A stretch of 64,000 bases of DNA. Source: Bacteroidales bacterium (GTDB lineage Bacteria > Bacteroidota > Bacteroidia > Bacteroidales > Bacteroidaceae). Made by a program: the position numbers and the translations under genes. The stretch's first letter is position 1; each line of letters opens with the position of its first letter. This document shows, in pieces, positions 16,536-26,369 of this stretch. Location: NCBI GenBank assembly GCA_004554665.1, contig SFKY01000002.1, positions 1 through 64,000 of the forward strand. Reading direction: 5' to 3'. The notes under the pieces are model-generated. The model ran no database searches. It was given only the letters and a program-made list of their open reading frames with translations, and had not been told where the DNA came from.

Positions 16536-19500
16536 ATGAAAGAAAAGCAATGGCTTAGACTATGCTTTTCAGTAGCTTTGTGCTGTGGCGCGCTCCATGC
16601 CAATGCGGAAGCATCTGCATCTGTAGTGGGCAGCAAAGCCGTGCAGCAAGCTAACGAAAAGCAAGTGGGTGGTCGTGTACTCGACGAGAACGGGGAGCCG
16701 GTAATCGGTGCCACCGTCACGGTCAAAGGTACATCTACGGCTACAGTGACCGACATCGACGGTAACTTCTCTTTGAAGGTGCCCAACGGGAGCACACTCG
16801 TGGTTTCCTACCTGGGCTATGCGTCCAAGGAGATAGCAGCCACGGGCACGGGACTGACCGTCAATCTGTCTCAAGACACCGAAATGCTGAAAGAGGTTGT
16901 GGTGACAGCACTCGGTATCAAGAAAGAGGCAAAATCACTCTCGTACAATGTGCAGCAGCTGGGCGGTGATGCGGTGAACACCGTCAAGGATGCCAACTTT
17001 GTCAACTCATTGAGCGGTAAGGTGGCCGGTGTGCAGTTTTCTACCGGTGCATCGGGCGTGGGAGGTTCTACCCGCGTGGTGATGCGTGGTGCCAAGTCGC
17101 TCAACGGTAACAACAACGTGCTCTACGTGATTGACGGTATCCCCATGAACGACCTGCAGGGCGACCAGCCCGAGGGCATCTTTGCCGGTGCCGGCCAGAC
17201 GGGAGATGCCGTTTCGACCATGAATCCCGACGATATCGAGAGCATCAGCGTGCTCACCGGTCCGTCGGCAGCAGCCCTCTACGGAGCCAATGCCGCCAAT
17301 GGTGTGATCCTTGTGACCACCAAGAAGGGCAAGAAGGGACGTGCCGAGGTGGTCTACACCGGCAGCTTCCAGTTCTCGCAGCCTTTCCGCATGCACAAGT
17401 TCCAGAACCAGTACGGTCCGTCAGAAGCAGGCTCTTATTTCAGCTGGGGCTCCAAACTGGCCACGCCCTCAGACTATGAGCCGAAGGACTACTTCCAGAC
17501 AGGAACCAACATCAGCAACAACGTGAGCCTCTCGGTGGGCAGCGACCACAACCAGACCTATCTCTCGATAGGCACCACCAACGCCCAGGGCATCATCCAC
17601 AGCAACGATATGGACCGTTACAATGTGGCTTTCCGCAACACCACATCGTTCTTGGACGACCGCATGACGCTCGATGTCAGCTATATGCTCTCCACTGCCA
17701 AGGAGCAGAACATGATCTCGCAGGGACAGTACCACAACCCGCTCGTTGCTGTCTATCTCTTCCCCGCCGGCGACGATTTCAGCAAGCTCGGCTACTATGA
17801 GCGTTACGACTCTAACCGCAACTTCCCCGTACAGTACTGGCCTTACGCCAACGACATGAGTATGGAGAACCCCTACTGGATCACAGAGCGCGAGCGCTTC
17901 GTCAACCATAAGACCCGCAACCAGGTAACCGCCTCGCTCAACTACAAGATCAATGATTGGCTCGACGTGACGGGACGTGTGAAGTACGACAAGAGCAGCA
18001 ACAAGTACGAATACAAGTTCCACGCCTCTACCAACCTGCTGTATGCCTCTAAGTATGGTGCCTACAAGCATGTGACCGAGGACTATACACAGATGTTTGC
18101 CGAGGCGTTCCTGAAAGCCAACAAGTACTTCGCCGACGAGACATGGAACGTATCGGGCGTGCTCGGTACCAGCTACACGCAGAATGACTACGAGCCCTTC
18201 GGCTTCGAGGGTCACCTGCTCGGTACGGCCAACATCTTCACCTTTGAGAACGTGAAGACCAGCGATGCCAACTTCAAGAAATACCAGGACGACGGTTACC
18301 GTACCCGCTTGGAGAGCGTCTATGGCACCGCCCAGATAGGCTATCGCAGCATGGCCTACATCGACCTCACCGCCCGCAACGACTGGTCGTCGAAGCTCGA
18401 AGACCACTTCTTCTACTGGAGTGGCGGTATCTCCGGCATCTGGACCGACATCTTCCCCGCCATCAAGAGCGACCGCTGGCTCAACTACTTCAAGACACGC
18501 CTCTCGTATGCCGAGGTGGGTAACGAGCCCAACCAGCCGTATCTCAAGCGTGGTGGTTACGCCATCAACTCTTCCACCGGCCGCCCCGAAACCTCCAAAG
18601 TGTTCTACGATGACCTTAATCCCGAGCGTACCAAGTCTTGGGAGCTTGGTATCGACTTCGTCCTCTTCCACAACAAGCTCAAGGTGAACGCCACCCTGTA
18701 CCAGTCGCGCACCTACGACCAGTTCTTCAACGTGCCCATGTCGGCCTCTACCGGCTACACCAGCATCTGGACCAACGGCGGACGTGTAGACAACAAGGGT
18801 CTGGAGCTGTCGGCACGCTTCAGCCAGCCGCTCGGTCCCGTACAGTGGGAGACCTATATGACCTGGACGCTGAACCGCAACAAGATCAAGTCCATGCTCC
18901 GCGACTGGAAGAACCCCATCGACGGGCAGATCTACAACCTGCTGGAGATGTATCCCGCCTCTACATCGGGTTACCAGACACGTCTGACCGAGGGAGGCTC
19001 TATGAGCGACATCTATGTACGCACGCTCAAGACCGATGAGCACGGTGCCATCTATGTGAATCCCGAGACCCAGAGCGTGGAAGCCAACCCCGACGGCAAC
19101 GAGTATTACCGCTTTGCCGGCAAGGCCACACCCAACTACAACCTCTCTTGGGGCAACTCGTTCAGCTGGAAGGGACTCAACCTCAGCTTCCTCTTCACCT
19201 ACCGCAACGGTGGCGTAGTGGTATCTGAGACACAGGCCATCCTCGACTACTACGGAGCATCACAGGCATCACAGGATGCACGCAACAACGGCGGTGCCGT
19301 GGTCAATGGCCGTACCATCCCTGTTCAGGGCTACTACCAAGTGGTGGGCAACCCCACCAAGACCATCGATGCCATGTACACCTACAGCGCCACCAACCTG
19401 CGCCTGCAGGAGCTGAGCGTGGGTTACGACGTGCCCATCACCCGTTGGGTACCTTGGGTCAAGGGATTGAATCTCTCGTTTGTCGCACACAACCTTTGGA

Positions 19501-19628
19501 TGCTGTACTGCAAGGCTCCGTTCGACCCCGAACTCACGTCTAACACCGGCACCTACTATCAGGGCATCGACTATTTCATGCAGCCCAGCCTGCGTAACAT
19601 GGGCTTCTCGGCTAAAATCAAATTCTAA
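16536..19628 (+). CDS. SusC-like TonB-dependent outer-membrane transporter, glycan locus 1
   Basis: Glycan importer of 1030 aa. A signal peptide precedes a carboxypeptidase-regulatory-like domain (GGRVLDENGEPVIGATVTVK, ~46-115), a TonB-box-like segment (EVVVTALGIKKEAKSL), a plug (VVMRGAKSLNGNNNVLYVID, ANGVILVTTKKG) and a barrel ending AKIKF. No STN domain is present, unlike its paralogue at 30486. The two share strings such as VVVTALGIKKEAK and DDIESISVL-type plug motifs and clearly belong to one subfamily. Followed after 18 bp by its SusD partner. The operon context suggests N-glycan-type substrates. Confidence 0.95.
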   Translation: MKEKQWLRLCFSVALCCGALHANAEASASVVGSKAVQQANEKQVGGRVLDENGEPVIGATVTVKGTSTATVTDIDGNFSLKVPNGSTLVVSYLGYASKEIAATGTGLTVNLSQDTEMLKEVVVTALGIKKEAKSLSYNVQQLGGDAVNTVKDANFVNSLSGKVAGVQFSTGASGVGGSTRVVMRGAKSLNGNNNVLYVIDGIPMNDLQGDQPEGIFAGAGQTGDAVSTMNPDDIESISVLTGPSAAALYGANAANGVILVTTKKGKKGRAEVVYTGSFQFSQPFRMHKFQNQYGPSEAGSYFSWGSKLATPSDYEPKDYFQTGTNISNNVSLSVGSDHNQTYLSIGTTNAQGIIHSNDMDRYNVAFRNTTSFLDDRMTLDVSYMLSTAKEQNMISQGQYHNPLVAVYLFPAGDDFSKLGYYERYDSNRNFPVQYWPYANDMSMENPYWITERERFVNHKTRNQVTASLNYKINDWLDVTGRVKYDKSSNKYEYKFHASTNLLYASKYGAYKHVTEDYTQMFAEAFLKANKYFADETWNVSGVLGTSYTQNDYEPFGFEGHLLGTANIFTFENVKTSDANFKKYQDDGYRTRLESVYGTAQIGYRSMAYIDLTARNDWSSKLEDHFFYWSGGISGIWTDIFPAIKSDRWLNYFKTRLSYAEVGNEPNQPYLKRGGYAINSSTGRPETSKVFYDDLNPERTKSWELGIDFVLFHNKLKVNATLYQSRTYDQFFNVPMSASTGYTSIWTNGGRVDNKGLELSARFSQPLGPVQWETYMTWTLNRNKIKSMLRDWKNPIDGQIYNLLEMYPASTSGYQTRLTEGGSMSDIYVRTLKTDEHGAIYVNPETQSVEANPDGNEYYRFAGKATPNYNLSWGNSFSWKGLNLSFLFTYRNGGVVVSETQAILDYYGASQASQDARNNGGAVVNGRTIPVQGYYQVVGNPTKTIDAMYTYSATNLRLQELSVGYDVPITRWVPWVKGLNLSFVAHNLWMLYCKAPFDPELTSNTGTYYQGIDYFMQPSLRNMGFSAKIKF

Positions 19629-19646
19629 TAGGGAAATAACAGTAAT

Positions 19647-21263
19647 ATGAAATCGATTTTTAAATATACATTGATGGGCGCTTTCGCAATGAGCATGGCC
19701 ACAGCATGTACCAGCTCGTTCGAGGACATCAACACCAATCCCAATGAAGCGCACGACGCCGATCTGGAGAAGGACAACCTGAAGACCGGTGCCTTCTTTA
19801 CCCAGATGCAAAACTACGTTGTCATCTACAAGGACGGTACCGGCAACGAGTCGAGTGACTATCAGGTGGCCCAGGGTCTGTCTCACGACCTCTATTCGGG
19901 CTACATCGGCCCCACGGGTACATGGGCTTCCGGTTCCCACAACGGCACATACAAGATGACTTGGTACGAACAGATGTTCACCAAACCCTTCTCCGGTCTC
20001 ATGCCGGCATGGCAGAGTCTGGTAGAGGCTGCCGAGGAGCAGGGCCAACCTGAGATCAAGGCGCTGGCCGACATCCTCAAGGTGGAGGGCATGCACCGCG
20101 TGACCGATACCTATGGCCCCATCCCTTACGTAAACTTCGGCAGTGGTTCGCTGGGCACCGCCTACGACAAGCAGGAAGACGTGTACAAAAAGTTTTTTGA
20201 GGAGCTGGACAACGCCATCGACGTGCTCACCCCGTTTGCCGAGGCCAACAGCACGCTCATGCAAGACTATGACAATGTCTATGACGGCGACGTGAAGAAG
20301 TGGGTGAAGTTTGCCAACACGCTGCGTTTGCGCCTGGCCCTGCGCATTGTCTACGCCAATGAGTCGCTGGCCAAGACCGAGGCCGAGAAGTCTATCGCCA
20401 ATCCCGTGGGTGTGATCGAGGCTGCAGACGAGCGTGCCGAACTGCTCCACTCGAAGCTTAACTACTATCATCCCAACAATGATATCCAGGACTTCAATGC
20501 CGGCGAAATACGCATGAGTGCTGCCATGGACTCGTACATGAACGGCTACAATGACCCCCGTCGCTCCGCCTACTTCGTGGCAGCCAAGGCCGACAGCAAG
20601 TATCATGGCGTGCGCTGCGGTACAGGCAACATCTCTGCCAAGACTTCGCAGTATGCTGGCGACGGAATCTCCAAGCTCAATGTCAATAAGACCACCACAC
20701 CCATCGTGTGGATGACCGCCGCCGAGAGTTTCTTCCTCCGTGCCGAGGGTGCCCTGCGCGGTTGGGCGATGGGCGGCAGTGCCCAGAGCTTCTATGAGGC
20801 AGGCATCAAGATGTCGTTCCTTGAGAACAATGTGTCGGGTGCCGCTTCGTATATAGCCGACAATACCGCCACTCCGGCCGCCTATACCGACAACACCGGC
20901 GACGGCAACGATGCAGCCGCACCCAGCACCATCACCATCGCTTGGGACGATGCTGCCGGCTTCGAGGCCAATCTGGAGCGCATCATCACCCAGAAGTGGA
21001 TTGCCATGTACCCCGACGGTCCCGAGGGATGGTCAGAGTTCCGCCGCACAGGTTATCCCAAACTCTTCCCCGTGGTCAAGAATGAGAGTGGCGGCAAGGT
21101 CAGCTCTTCGGTGCAGATTCGCCGTTTGCCTTACCCCAACTCCGAGTACACCACCAACAGCGCTGCCGTGGCAGCCGGTGTAGCCGTGCTCAATGCCGAG
21201 TCCAACAACGCTACTGGCGACAATGGCGGCACTACGCTCTGGTGGGACAAGAAAAGTCATTAA
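19647..21263 (+). CDS. SusD-like glycan-binding lipoprotein, glycan locus 1
   Basis: Surface lipoprotein of 538 aa (Cys21 after MSMATA), partner of the SusC at 16536. The opening FEDINTNPNEA is typical of the SusD-like type found with GH18-containing loci, and later motifs (VKFANTLRLRLALRIVYANE, MTAAESFFLRAEGALRGW, EGWSEFRRTGYP) match SusD homologues. It closely resembles the SusD at 33818, which shares the INTDHN-type start and the KFANTLRLRLALRVVYA-like helix. It would hold the oligosaccharide over the SusC channel. Confidence 0.94.
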   Translation: MKSIFKYTLMGAFAMSMATACTSSFEDINTNPNEAHDADLEKDNLKTGAFFTQMQNYVVIYKDGTGNESSDYQVAQGLSHDLYSGYIGPTGTWASGSHNGTYKMTWYEQMFTKPFSGLMPAWQSLVEAAEEQGQPEIKALADILKVEGMHRVTDTYGPIPYVNFGSGSLGTAYDKQEDVYKKFFEELDNAIDVLTPFAEANSTLMQDYDNVYDGDVKKWVKFANTLRLRLALRIVYANESLAKTEAEKSIANPVGVIEAADERAELLHSKLNYYHPNNDIQDFNAGEIRMSAAMDSYMNGYNDPRRSAYFVAAKADSKYHGVRCGTGNISAKTSQYAGDGISKLNVNKTTTPIVWMTAAESFFLRAEGALRGWAMGGSAQSFYEAGIKMSFLENNVSGAASYIADNTATPAAYTDNTGDGNDAAAPSTITIAWDDAAGFEANLERIITQKWIAMYPDGPEGWSEFRRTGYPKLFPVVKNESGGKVSSSVQIRRLPYPNSEYTTNSAAVAAGVAVLNAESNNATGDNGGTTLWWDKKSH

Positions 21264-21290
21264 TATCCAACGCTAACAAACAGAACGAAT

Positions 21291-22265
21291 ATGAAAATCA
21301 GAATATTATCAAGCGTGGCCATACTGGCAGCCATGACCCTCGGCGCGCTCACGAGTTGTGACACCGACGAGGAGGCACTGGAAATCCAGGGACTGACCAC
21401 CTATGACGAGCAATATTTTGCCAACCTGCGCGCCTTCAAGGCCAGCGACCATGAGATCAGCTACGCCTACTATGCCGACTGGGCACCCATCGAGGGCGCA
21501 TCAGGCTATAAGGACCCCGCATCGTGGGGCGAGCGCATCAAGGGACTGCCCGACAGTCTTGATATCGTCAACCTCTGGATGGGCATTCCTACCCCTGAGT
21601 CGCACCCCATTGCCTATGAGGACATGGTCTATGCCCAGCAGAAACTCGGTACAAGGTTTGTCTTCCACGCAGACGCCTCCAACTACAACCACCAGTTCTG
21701 GTATCGTGACGAGAACTTCAACGTAGACCAGAGCCGTGTCATCGATTTGAGCTCAGACCGTAGCGAAGAGGCGCTCCGTGCCTATGCCCGCTGGGCGGTG
21801 GACACCGTGGTCAAGTGTGGCATTGATGGTGTGGACTTCGACTACGAGGGCTGGAGCGGCGACCCGATGTACATTGTCGCCGACGAGTGCAACAAATACT
21901 TCGGCCCCGATGGCCAATGGCCCGAGAAACTCTTCATTATCGACTACTTCGGCAGCAATCCGCCTGCCAGTTGCGAGCCTTATTGCGACTATCTGGTCAG
22001 CCAGGCCTACAGTCAGCAGGTCGGTTTCCGTGTAGGAGCCCCCTCGGGCTGGCCCGATGAAAAGATGATCTACTGCGAGTCGTTCGGACAGAAGCCCGAG
22101 GGTGGTGTCATCTGGGACTATGCCGCTTGGGAACCTGCCACCGGGCACAAGGGCGGTTGCGGAGCCTACTATCTGGAGCGCAACTACTATCATGCCACCA
22201 ACGGTGTGCCCTATCAGGCCATGCGCGAAGCCATCCAGATCATGAATCCGGCGCTGAAAAAGTAA
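21291..22265 (+). CDS. GH18 family endo-beta-N-acetylglucosaminidase-like lipoprotein, locus 1
   Basis: Surface lipoprotein of 324 aa (LTSC, Cys23) with a GH18 TIM barrel. The catalytic DxxDxDxE motif is intact: Asp179, Asp182, Asp184 and Glu186 in DGVDFDYEG. Known Bacteroides relatives in the same gene order (the BT3983-BT3987 type) cleave between the two core GlcNAc residues of high-mannose N-glycans; that activity is inferred here. Tyr/Trp-rich loops (YYADWAP, NYNHQFWYRD) could line the glycan site. Some GH18 homologues in such loci are only binding proteins, but the acid/base Glu argues against that. Confidence 0.85.
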   Translation: MKIRILSSVAILAAMTLGALTSCDTDEEALEIQGLTTYDEQYFANLRAFKASDHEISYAYYADWAPIEGASGYKDPASWGERIKGLPDSLDIVNLWMGIPTPESHPIAYEDMVYAQQKLGTRFVFHADASNYNHQFWYRDENFNVDQSRVIDLSSDRSEEALRAYARWAVDTVVKCGIDGVDFDYEGWSGDPMYIVADECNKYFGPDGQWPEKLFIIDYFGSNPPASCEPYCDYLVSQAYSQQVGFRVGAPSGWPDEKMIYCESFGQKPEGGVIWDYAAWEPATGHKGGCGAYYLERNYYHATNGVPYQAMREAIQIMNPALKK

Positions 22266-22291
22266 ACGTATAACCTCAATCCATAGAAACA

Positions 22292-23524
22292 ATGAATATC
22301 AAACATAGCATCATAGCGGCCGCTCTGCTCATGACGAGTGCCGCCGCACTCACCGGATGCTCCGATGGTGACGATTTTGACTATGACAAGAACGGTCTGC
22401 TGCTCACAGGAACAGAAAAAGTGAACGTTCAGAAATTCGTAGTCGAGGACACCCCGGCCGCCTACAGCATCACGGTGCAGGCCACCAAGAAAGTGGCGCA
22501 AGACGTAAAGCTCACGGTCGCCTTAGACCCGTCGCTGGTCGACACCTACAACGAGGCCAACGGTAGCTCTTACTATCCCATCCCCGAATCGTGTGTACAG
22601 TTGGAGAACTCGGAGCTCACCATCAGCGCCGGCTCGGCTATCTCCACGGCCACCAATGTGCGCGTGGTAAGCACCGAAGACTTTGTCGAGGGCCGCAGTT
22701 ATCTTGTCCCCGTCACCATCAAGCAGGTTTCGGGTGGCGATGCAGAGGTCATCGAGTCTTCGCGCACGCTGTATCTGCGTATCTCGCGCGTCATCAACTT
22801 CCACCATCTGTCGTATGACAGTCAGGCATCGTCCAACTTTATCTTCTCAGACGACAAGATGGTCAACCTCCCGGCCTACACCATCCAGTTCAAGTTCTGG
22901 TCCAACGGTTTCGGAAAAGTTGGCAACATCAAGCGTGTGCTGGCTATCGAGGGCAAGGATGAGCAAGAGGCCAACATGTTCCGCTTCGGCGAGAACGGAT
23001 CGGCCGGCGGCGACATCCTGCAGTGGGTATTGCCTGGCGGACGTGCCTTCTCCAGCACCCACTTTGCCGCCAACCGCTGGTACTTGGTAACCTGTACCTA
23101 CGATGGTGCCGCCTTCAACATGTATGTGGACGACAATCCCACACCCGACGCCACCGCTTCCGGTTCCGGCAAGGTCACCCCGTTCCAGCGTTTCGAGCTC
23201 GGTATGTCGTGGGGAGGCTATTACAGCAGCCAGTACTTCTCCGGCCGTCTGGCCGAGATCCGTCTGTGGAACCGGGCGCTGGCTCCGAGCGAGATAGCCA
23301 CCGGCATGTGCGGAGTAGACTCCAAGTCGGAAGGTCTCGTAGCTTACTGGAAGATGAACCAGAGCGAGGGTACGACCATCTACGATGTTTCCGGCAACGG
23401 CTACGACATGGACTGGACCCAGACCAAGCGTGATACGCGCGAGAATGGCGTGCTTGTGGATACACCTACTGCAGCCAACTATCTGCATTGGGGTATCGAC
23501 GACAACAACAAGTGTTCTGAATAA
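22292..23524 (+). CDS. DUF1735 + LamG/concanavalin-like surface glycan-binding lipoprotein, locus 1
   Basis: Lipoprotein of 410 aa (LTGC, Cys23). Residues ~45-165 are a DUF1735 (BT_3987-like N-terminal) beta domain, recognised by the pattern VDTYNEANGSSYYPIPESC and the hydrophobic SYLVPVTIKQ strand. Residues ~175-400 form a LamG/concanavalin-like jelly roll (ANRWYLVTCTYDGAAFNMYV, FSGRLAEIRLWNRALAPSEI, GLVAYWKM). Such proteins bind glycan at the surface for the neighbouring GH18. It is paralogous to the protein at 36469 and has no catalytic residues that I can identify. Confidence 0.86.
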   Translation: MNIKHSIIAAALLMTSAAALTGCSDGDDFDYDKNGLLLTGTEKVNVQKFVVEDTPAAYSITVQATKKVAQDVKLTVALDPSLVDTYNEANGSSYYPIPESCVQLENSELTISAGSAISTATNVRVVSTEDFVEGRSYLVPVTIKQVSGGDAEVIESSRTLYLRISRVINFHHLSYDSQASSNFIFSDDKMVNLPAYTIQFKFWSNGFGKVGNIKRVLAIEGKDEQEANMFRFGENGSAGGDILQWVLPGGRAFSSTHFAANRWYLVTCTYDGAAFNMYVDDNPTPDATASGSGKVTPFQRFELGMSWGGYYSSQYFSGRLAEIRLWNRALAPSEIATGMCGVDSKSEGLVAYWKMNQSEGTTIYDVSGNGYDMDWTQTKRDTRENGVLVDTPTAANYLHWGIDDNNKCSE

Positions 23525-23548
23525 CCAAAGAAGTGGAGGTATAAAGAT

Positions 23549-24568
23549 ATGAAAACCTATATGAAAACTTTCGCCTTCAGCCTCTTGGCTGTGGCAGGCA
23601 TGGCGCTCACCTCGTGCTCTTGCGACGAGCGTATCGACGTGGTGGGCAATCCCGACAACCTGGTGTATTTCAAGGCCAACACCGACAATCTCTTTTCCAC
23701 TACCGTGGCCCACACGCCGGTGGGTGATTTCGGTGAACTCACGGCTATTTTCCCTGTGCGCATCCAGCGCCCGGTGTCTCAAAACACCAAGGTGACGGCA
23801 GTGGCCGACGTGTCGATGGTAGAGGCCTACAACGAGGCACACAATACCAACTATGAGGTGTTGCCGGCAGAGGCCCTCAACTTCTCCACCCTCACGGTAA
23901 CCATCCCGCAGGGTGAGGCCAAGGCTACAGAAGACATCGAGGTGACGCTGAAGCAAAGCTCGTTGGCACAACTTACGGCCAAGGAGTACATGCTCGCCCT
24001 GCGTATCGTCGATGTACAGGGCGACGGCGTGGGCAGCGAAGACCGTGGTGTGGGCTATATCGTGGTCAACACCGTGGAGAAGAGCATCAAGGACATCTCA
24101 TCGGCAGACGAGGTGGTGGGTACGCTCCTGACCGATTACACCGGTTGGACGGCCCGTTACGACTCGGGCACTGATATCGATGCCGCTTCCATCTTCGACG
24201 GCAATGTGACCAACGGTCCGCAGTTGCGTGCCGACGGTGCCGACGGCAAGACCAAGGTGGTAATTGTGGACATGGGCAGCACCCACAAGGTGTCGGGTCT
24301 GCGCGTGGCACGTTATTACAAGGCCTGGTATGGCGGTTGGTGGTATGAGCAATACTACTTCTCGTCTGTCAAGGTAGAGTGCAGCAGCGACGGCAGCAGC
24401 TGGAAAGAGCTGGGTACGGCTGTCGACGGCGACATGCCCCGCGCCAACGGCTACCAGCATATCAGTTTCTACGGCGGTACGGGTATGCGCTACCTGCGCC
24501 TGACCATCGAGAGTGGCAGCAGCAGCGTGTCGAGTCTTGCCGAACTGGGTGTGTACATCAGCGAGTAA
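23549..24568 (+). CDS. DUF1735 + F5/8 type C-like surface lipoprotein, locus 1
   Basis: Lipoprotein of 339 aa (LTSC, Cys23; ATG 23561 is an alternative start). An N-terminal DUF1735 domain (~30-175, NLVYFKANTDN, VEAYNEAHNTNYEVLP) is followed by a discoidin/F5-8C-like carbohydrate-binding domain (~190-339; ASIFDGNVTNGPQLRADG, VIVDMGSTHKVSGLRVARYY, MRYLRLTIES). It is the last gene of locus 1, followed by a terminator. Likely role: glycan capture beside GH18. Its counterpart at 37696 has an extra DUF1735 unit. Confidence 0.85.
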   Translation: MKTYMKTFAFSLLAVAGMALTSCSCDERIDVVGNPDNLVYFKANTDNLFSTTVAHTPVGDFGELTAIFPVRIQRPVSQNTKVTAVADVSMVEAYNEAHNTNYEVLPAEALNFSTLTVTIPQGEAKATEDIEVTLKQSSLAQLTAKEYMLALRIVDVQGDGVGSEDRGVGYIVVNTVEKSIKDISSADEVVGTLLTDYTGWTARYDSGTDIDAASIFDGNVTNGPQLRADGADGKTKVVIVDMGSTHKVSGLRVARYYKAWYGGWWYEQYYFSSVKVECSSDGSSWKELGTAVDGDMPRANGYQHISFYGGTGMRYLRLTIESGSSSVSSLAELGVYISE

Positions 24569-24605
24569 ATTGCATAGGACTGTCCATAGTCCAACTATTC
24601 TTTGG

Positions 24606-24635
24606 GATGGGTGCCGACGTGAGTCGGTGCCCATC
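24606..24635 (+). terminator. terminator of glycan locus 1
   Basis: Stem of 13 bp (24606-24618 with 24623-24635, one G-T pair), GTGA tetraloop, followed by TTTCAAAAAA. It lies 37 bp after the last stop codon of the operon. Confidence 0.75.
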
Positions 24636-24669
24636 TTTCAAAAAACGGCATCTGCCACCACGATGTGGG

Positions 24670-24730
24670 CTAAACGTGGCATTTAGACGAGCTAAATGCG
24701 GCATTTAGTCACCCTAAACGCCACGTTTAG
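24670..24730. repeat. trimeric palindromic repeat, copy C
   Basis: Units at 24670 (ctaaacgtggcatttag), 24692 (ctaaatgcggcatttag) and 24714 (ctaaacgccacgtttag), exact 22-bp period. The first unit is the exact reverse complement of unit 1 of copy A, and the first and third units are near-complementary, so the whole block can also fold as one cruciform. It separates the locus 1 terminator from xylB. Confidence 0.88.
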
Positions 24731-24833
24731 CCTACGCCATTGCGGCATCGGACAAAATCGGTGGCAAGTGGGGAGATGAAAATAAATCTTATTTTTTTTA
24801 CCCAACAATGGTATGTGTATCAATATATTTTTT

Positions 24834-24841
24834 TATATTTG
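24834..24841 (+). promoter_or_regulatory. -7 box of the xylBA promoter
   Basis: TATATTTG matches TAnnTTTG and lies 34 bp before the xylB ATG in an AT-rich tract. No clear TTTG is seen at -33, which would fit a promoter that needs an activator, but I see no obvious operator. Confidence 0.4.
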
Positions 24842-24875
24842 TAGGCACATACAATAAAACATAACAGACAAAGGA

Positions 24876-26369
24876 ATGGAGAGACAATATCTATTAGGCT
24901 TTGACGTAGGCAGCAGTTCGGTCAAGGCATCTCTGGTGGACATCGAGACAGGAACATGTGCTGCGACCGCATTTTATCCAGAGCACGAAGCTCCTATCAA
25001 ATCAGTAAAAAACGGGTGGGCTGAGCAGGATCCACAGATGTGGTGGAACAGTGCCAAACTGGCTTTGGCCAAGATTATGGCCGAGGCAGGGGCGCATGGT
25101 GACGATATCCGTGCCATCGGTATCTCTTACCAGATGCACGGACTGGTGTGTGTGGACCGCGACCTCAACGTGCTGCGCGATTCCATCATCTGGTGCGACT
25201 CACGTGCCGTGCCTTACGGCGAGCGGGCTTTCCGCGACTTGGGTTCTGGGCAGTGCTTGGGGCATCTGCTCAATTCGCCGGGCAACTTTACCGCGGCCAA
25301 GCTGGCTTGGGTCAAGGAGAATGAGCCTGAGGTATATGATAAGATATATAAGGTGATGCTGCCGGGCGACTACCTCGCCATGAAGTTGAGCGGTGTGGCC
25401 AACACCACGGTATCGGGACTGTCGGAGGGCATGTTCTGGGACTTCAAGGAGGGGCATGTGGCCGACTTCCTGATGCAGTATTACGGATTCAGCAATGACT
25501 TGGTGGCCGACATCGTGCCTACCTTCAGCATACAGAGCACGGTGTGTCGTGCGGCAGCAGAGGAACTGGGGCTCAAAGAGGGGACTCCCATCAGCTACCG
25601 TGCCGGAGATCAGCCCAACAACGCGCTGAGCCTGAACGTGTTCAATCCCGGAGAGATAGCCTCTACCGCTGGCACCTCGGGTGTGGTCTATGGGGTGCTC
25701 GGCGATGTGAACTACGACCCCAAGAGCAGGGTGAACACCTTTGCCCACGTGAACCATACCGATGCACAGACCCGTCTGGGCGTGCTGCTCTGTATCAACG
25801 GTACGGGTATCCTCAATGCCTGGGTGCGCCGCAACATCGCTCCCGAGGGCATCTCTTATGCCGAGATGAACGACCTGCTCGCTTCGGTGCCTGTGGGCAG
25901 CGAGGGTGTGCGCATCATCCCCTTCGGCAACGGTGCCGAGCGTGTGCTGGAGAACAAGGAGGTGGGCTGCTCCATCCACGGACTCGATTTCAACCACCAC
26001 AACCGTGCCCATATCATGCGCGCCGCGCAAGAGGGCATCGTCTTCAGTTTCTGCTATGGCATGGAGGTGATGCAGCAGATGGGCATGGATATCCGCAAGA
26101 TACATGCCGGCAGGGCCAATATGTTCCTGAGTCCTGTCTTCAGAGAGGCTCTGGCCTGCACGTCGGGTGCCACCATCGAACTTTACGAGACCGATGGCAG
26201 TATAGGTGCCGCCAAGGGTGCCGGTATGGGCTGTGGCATCTATCGCGACCACAACGAGGCGTTTGCATCGCTGAAGCAGTTGGCTGTCATCGAGCCCGAT
26301 GAGGCCAAGCGCGCTGCCTATGCCGAGGCTTATGCCGAGTGGAAGAACATTTTAAAGGTAAAACGGTAA
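24876..26369 (+). CDS. xylB: xylulokinase
   Basis: Cytoplasmic FGGY-family kinase of 497 aa that phosphorylates D-xylulose for entry into the pentose phosphate pathway. The N-terminal nucleotide-binding loop is GFDVGSSSVKASLVD; QMHGL and WCDSR are the sugar-site motifs; the catalytic base is Asp245 in YRAGDQPNNA; GTSGV and the later GAAKGAGMGCG complete the ATP site. The pairing with xylA confirms the assignment. The last codons (KVKR and stop) are written by GGTAAAA-heptad repeat sequence, so the native C-terminus appears to have been replaced by the repeat. Confidence 0.95.
   Translation: MERQYLLGFDVGSSSVKASLVDIETGTCAATAFYPEHEAPIKSVKNGWAEQDPQMWWNSAKLALAKIMAEAGAHGDDIRAIGISYQMHGLVCVDRDLNVLRDSIIWCDSRAVPYGERAFRDLGSGQCLGHLLNSPGNFTAAKLAWVKENEPEVYDKIYKVMLPGDYLAMKLSGVANTTVSGLSEGMFWDFKEGHVADFLMQYYGFSNDLVADIVPTFSIQSTVCRAAAEELGLKEGTPISYRAGDQPNNALSLNVFNPGEIASTAGTSGVVYGVLGDVNYDPKSRVNTFAHVNHTDAQTRLGVLLCINGTGILNAWVRRNIAPEGISYAEMNDLLASVPVGSEGVRIIPFGNGAERVLENKEVGCSIHGLDFNHHNRAHIMRAAQEGIVFSFCYGMEVMQQMGMDIRKIHAGRANMFLSPVFREALACTSGATIELYETDGSIGAAKGAGMGCGIYRDHNEAFASLKQLAVIEPDEAKRAAYAEAYAEWKNILKVKR

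Noticed and set aside
24379..24708. Short open frames ending in peptides like NVAFRRAKCGI
   Set aside because: The peptide is the translation of the trimeric palindromic repeat; the same string appears at other copies, so it is not a protein feature.
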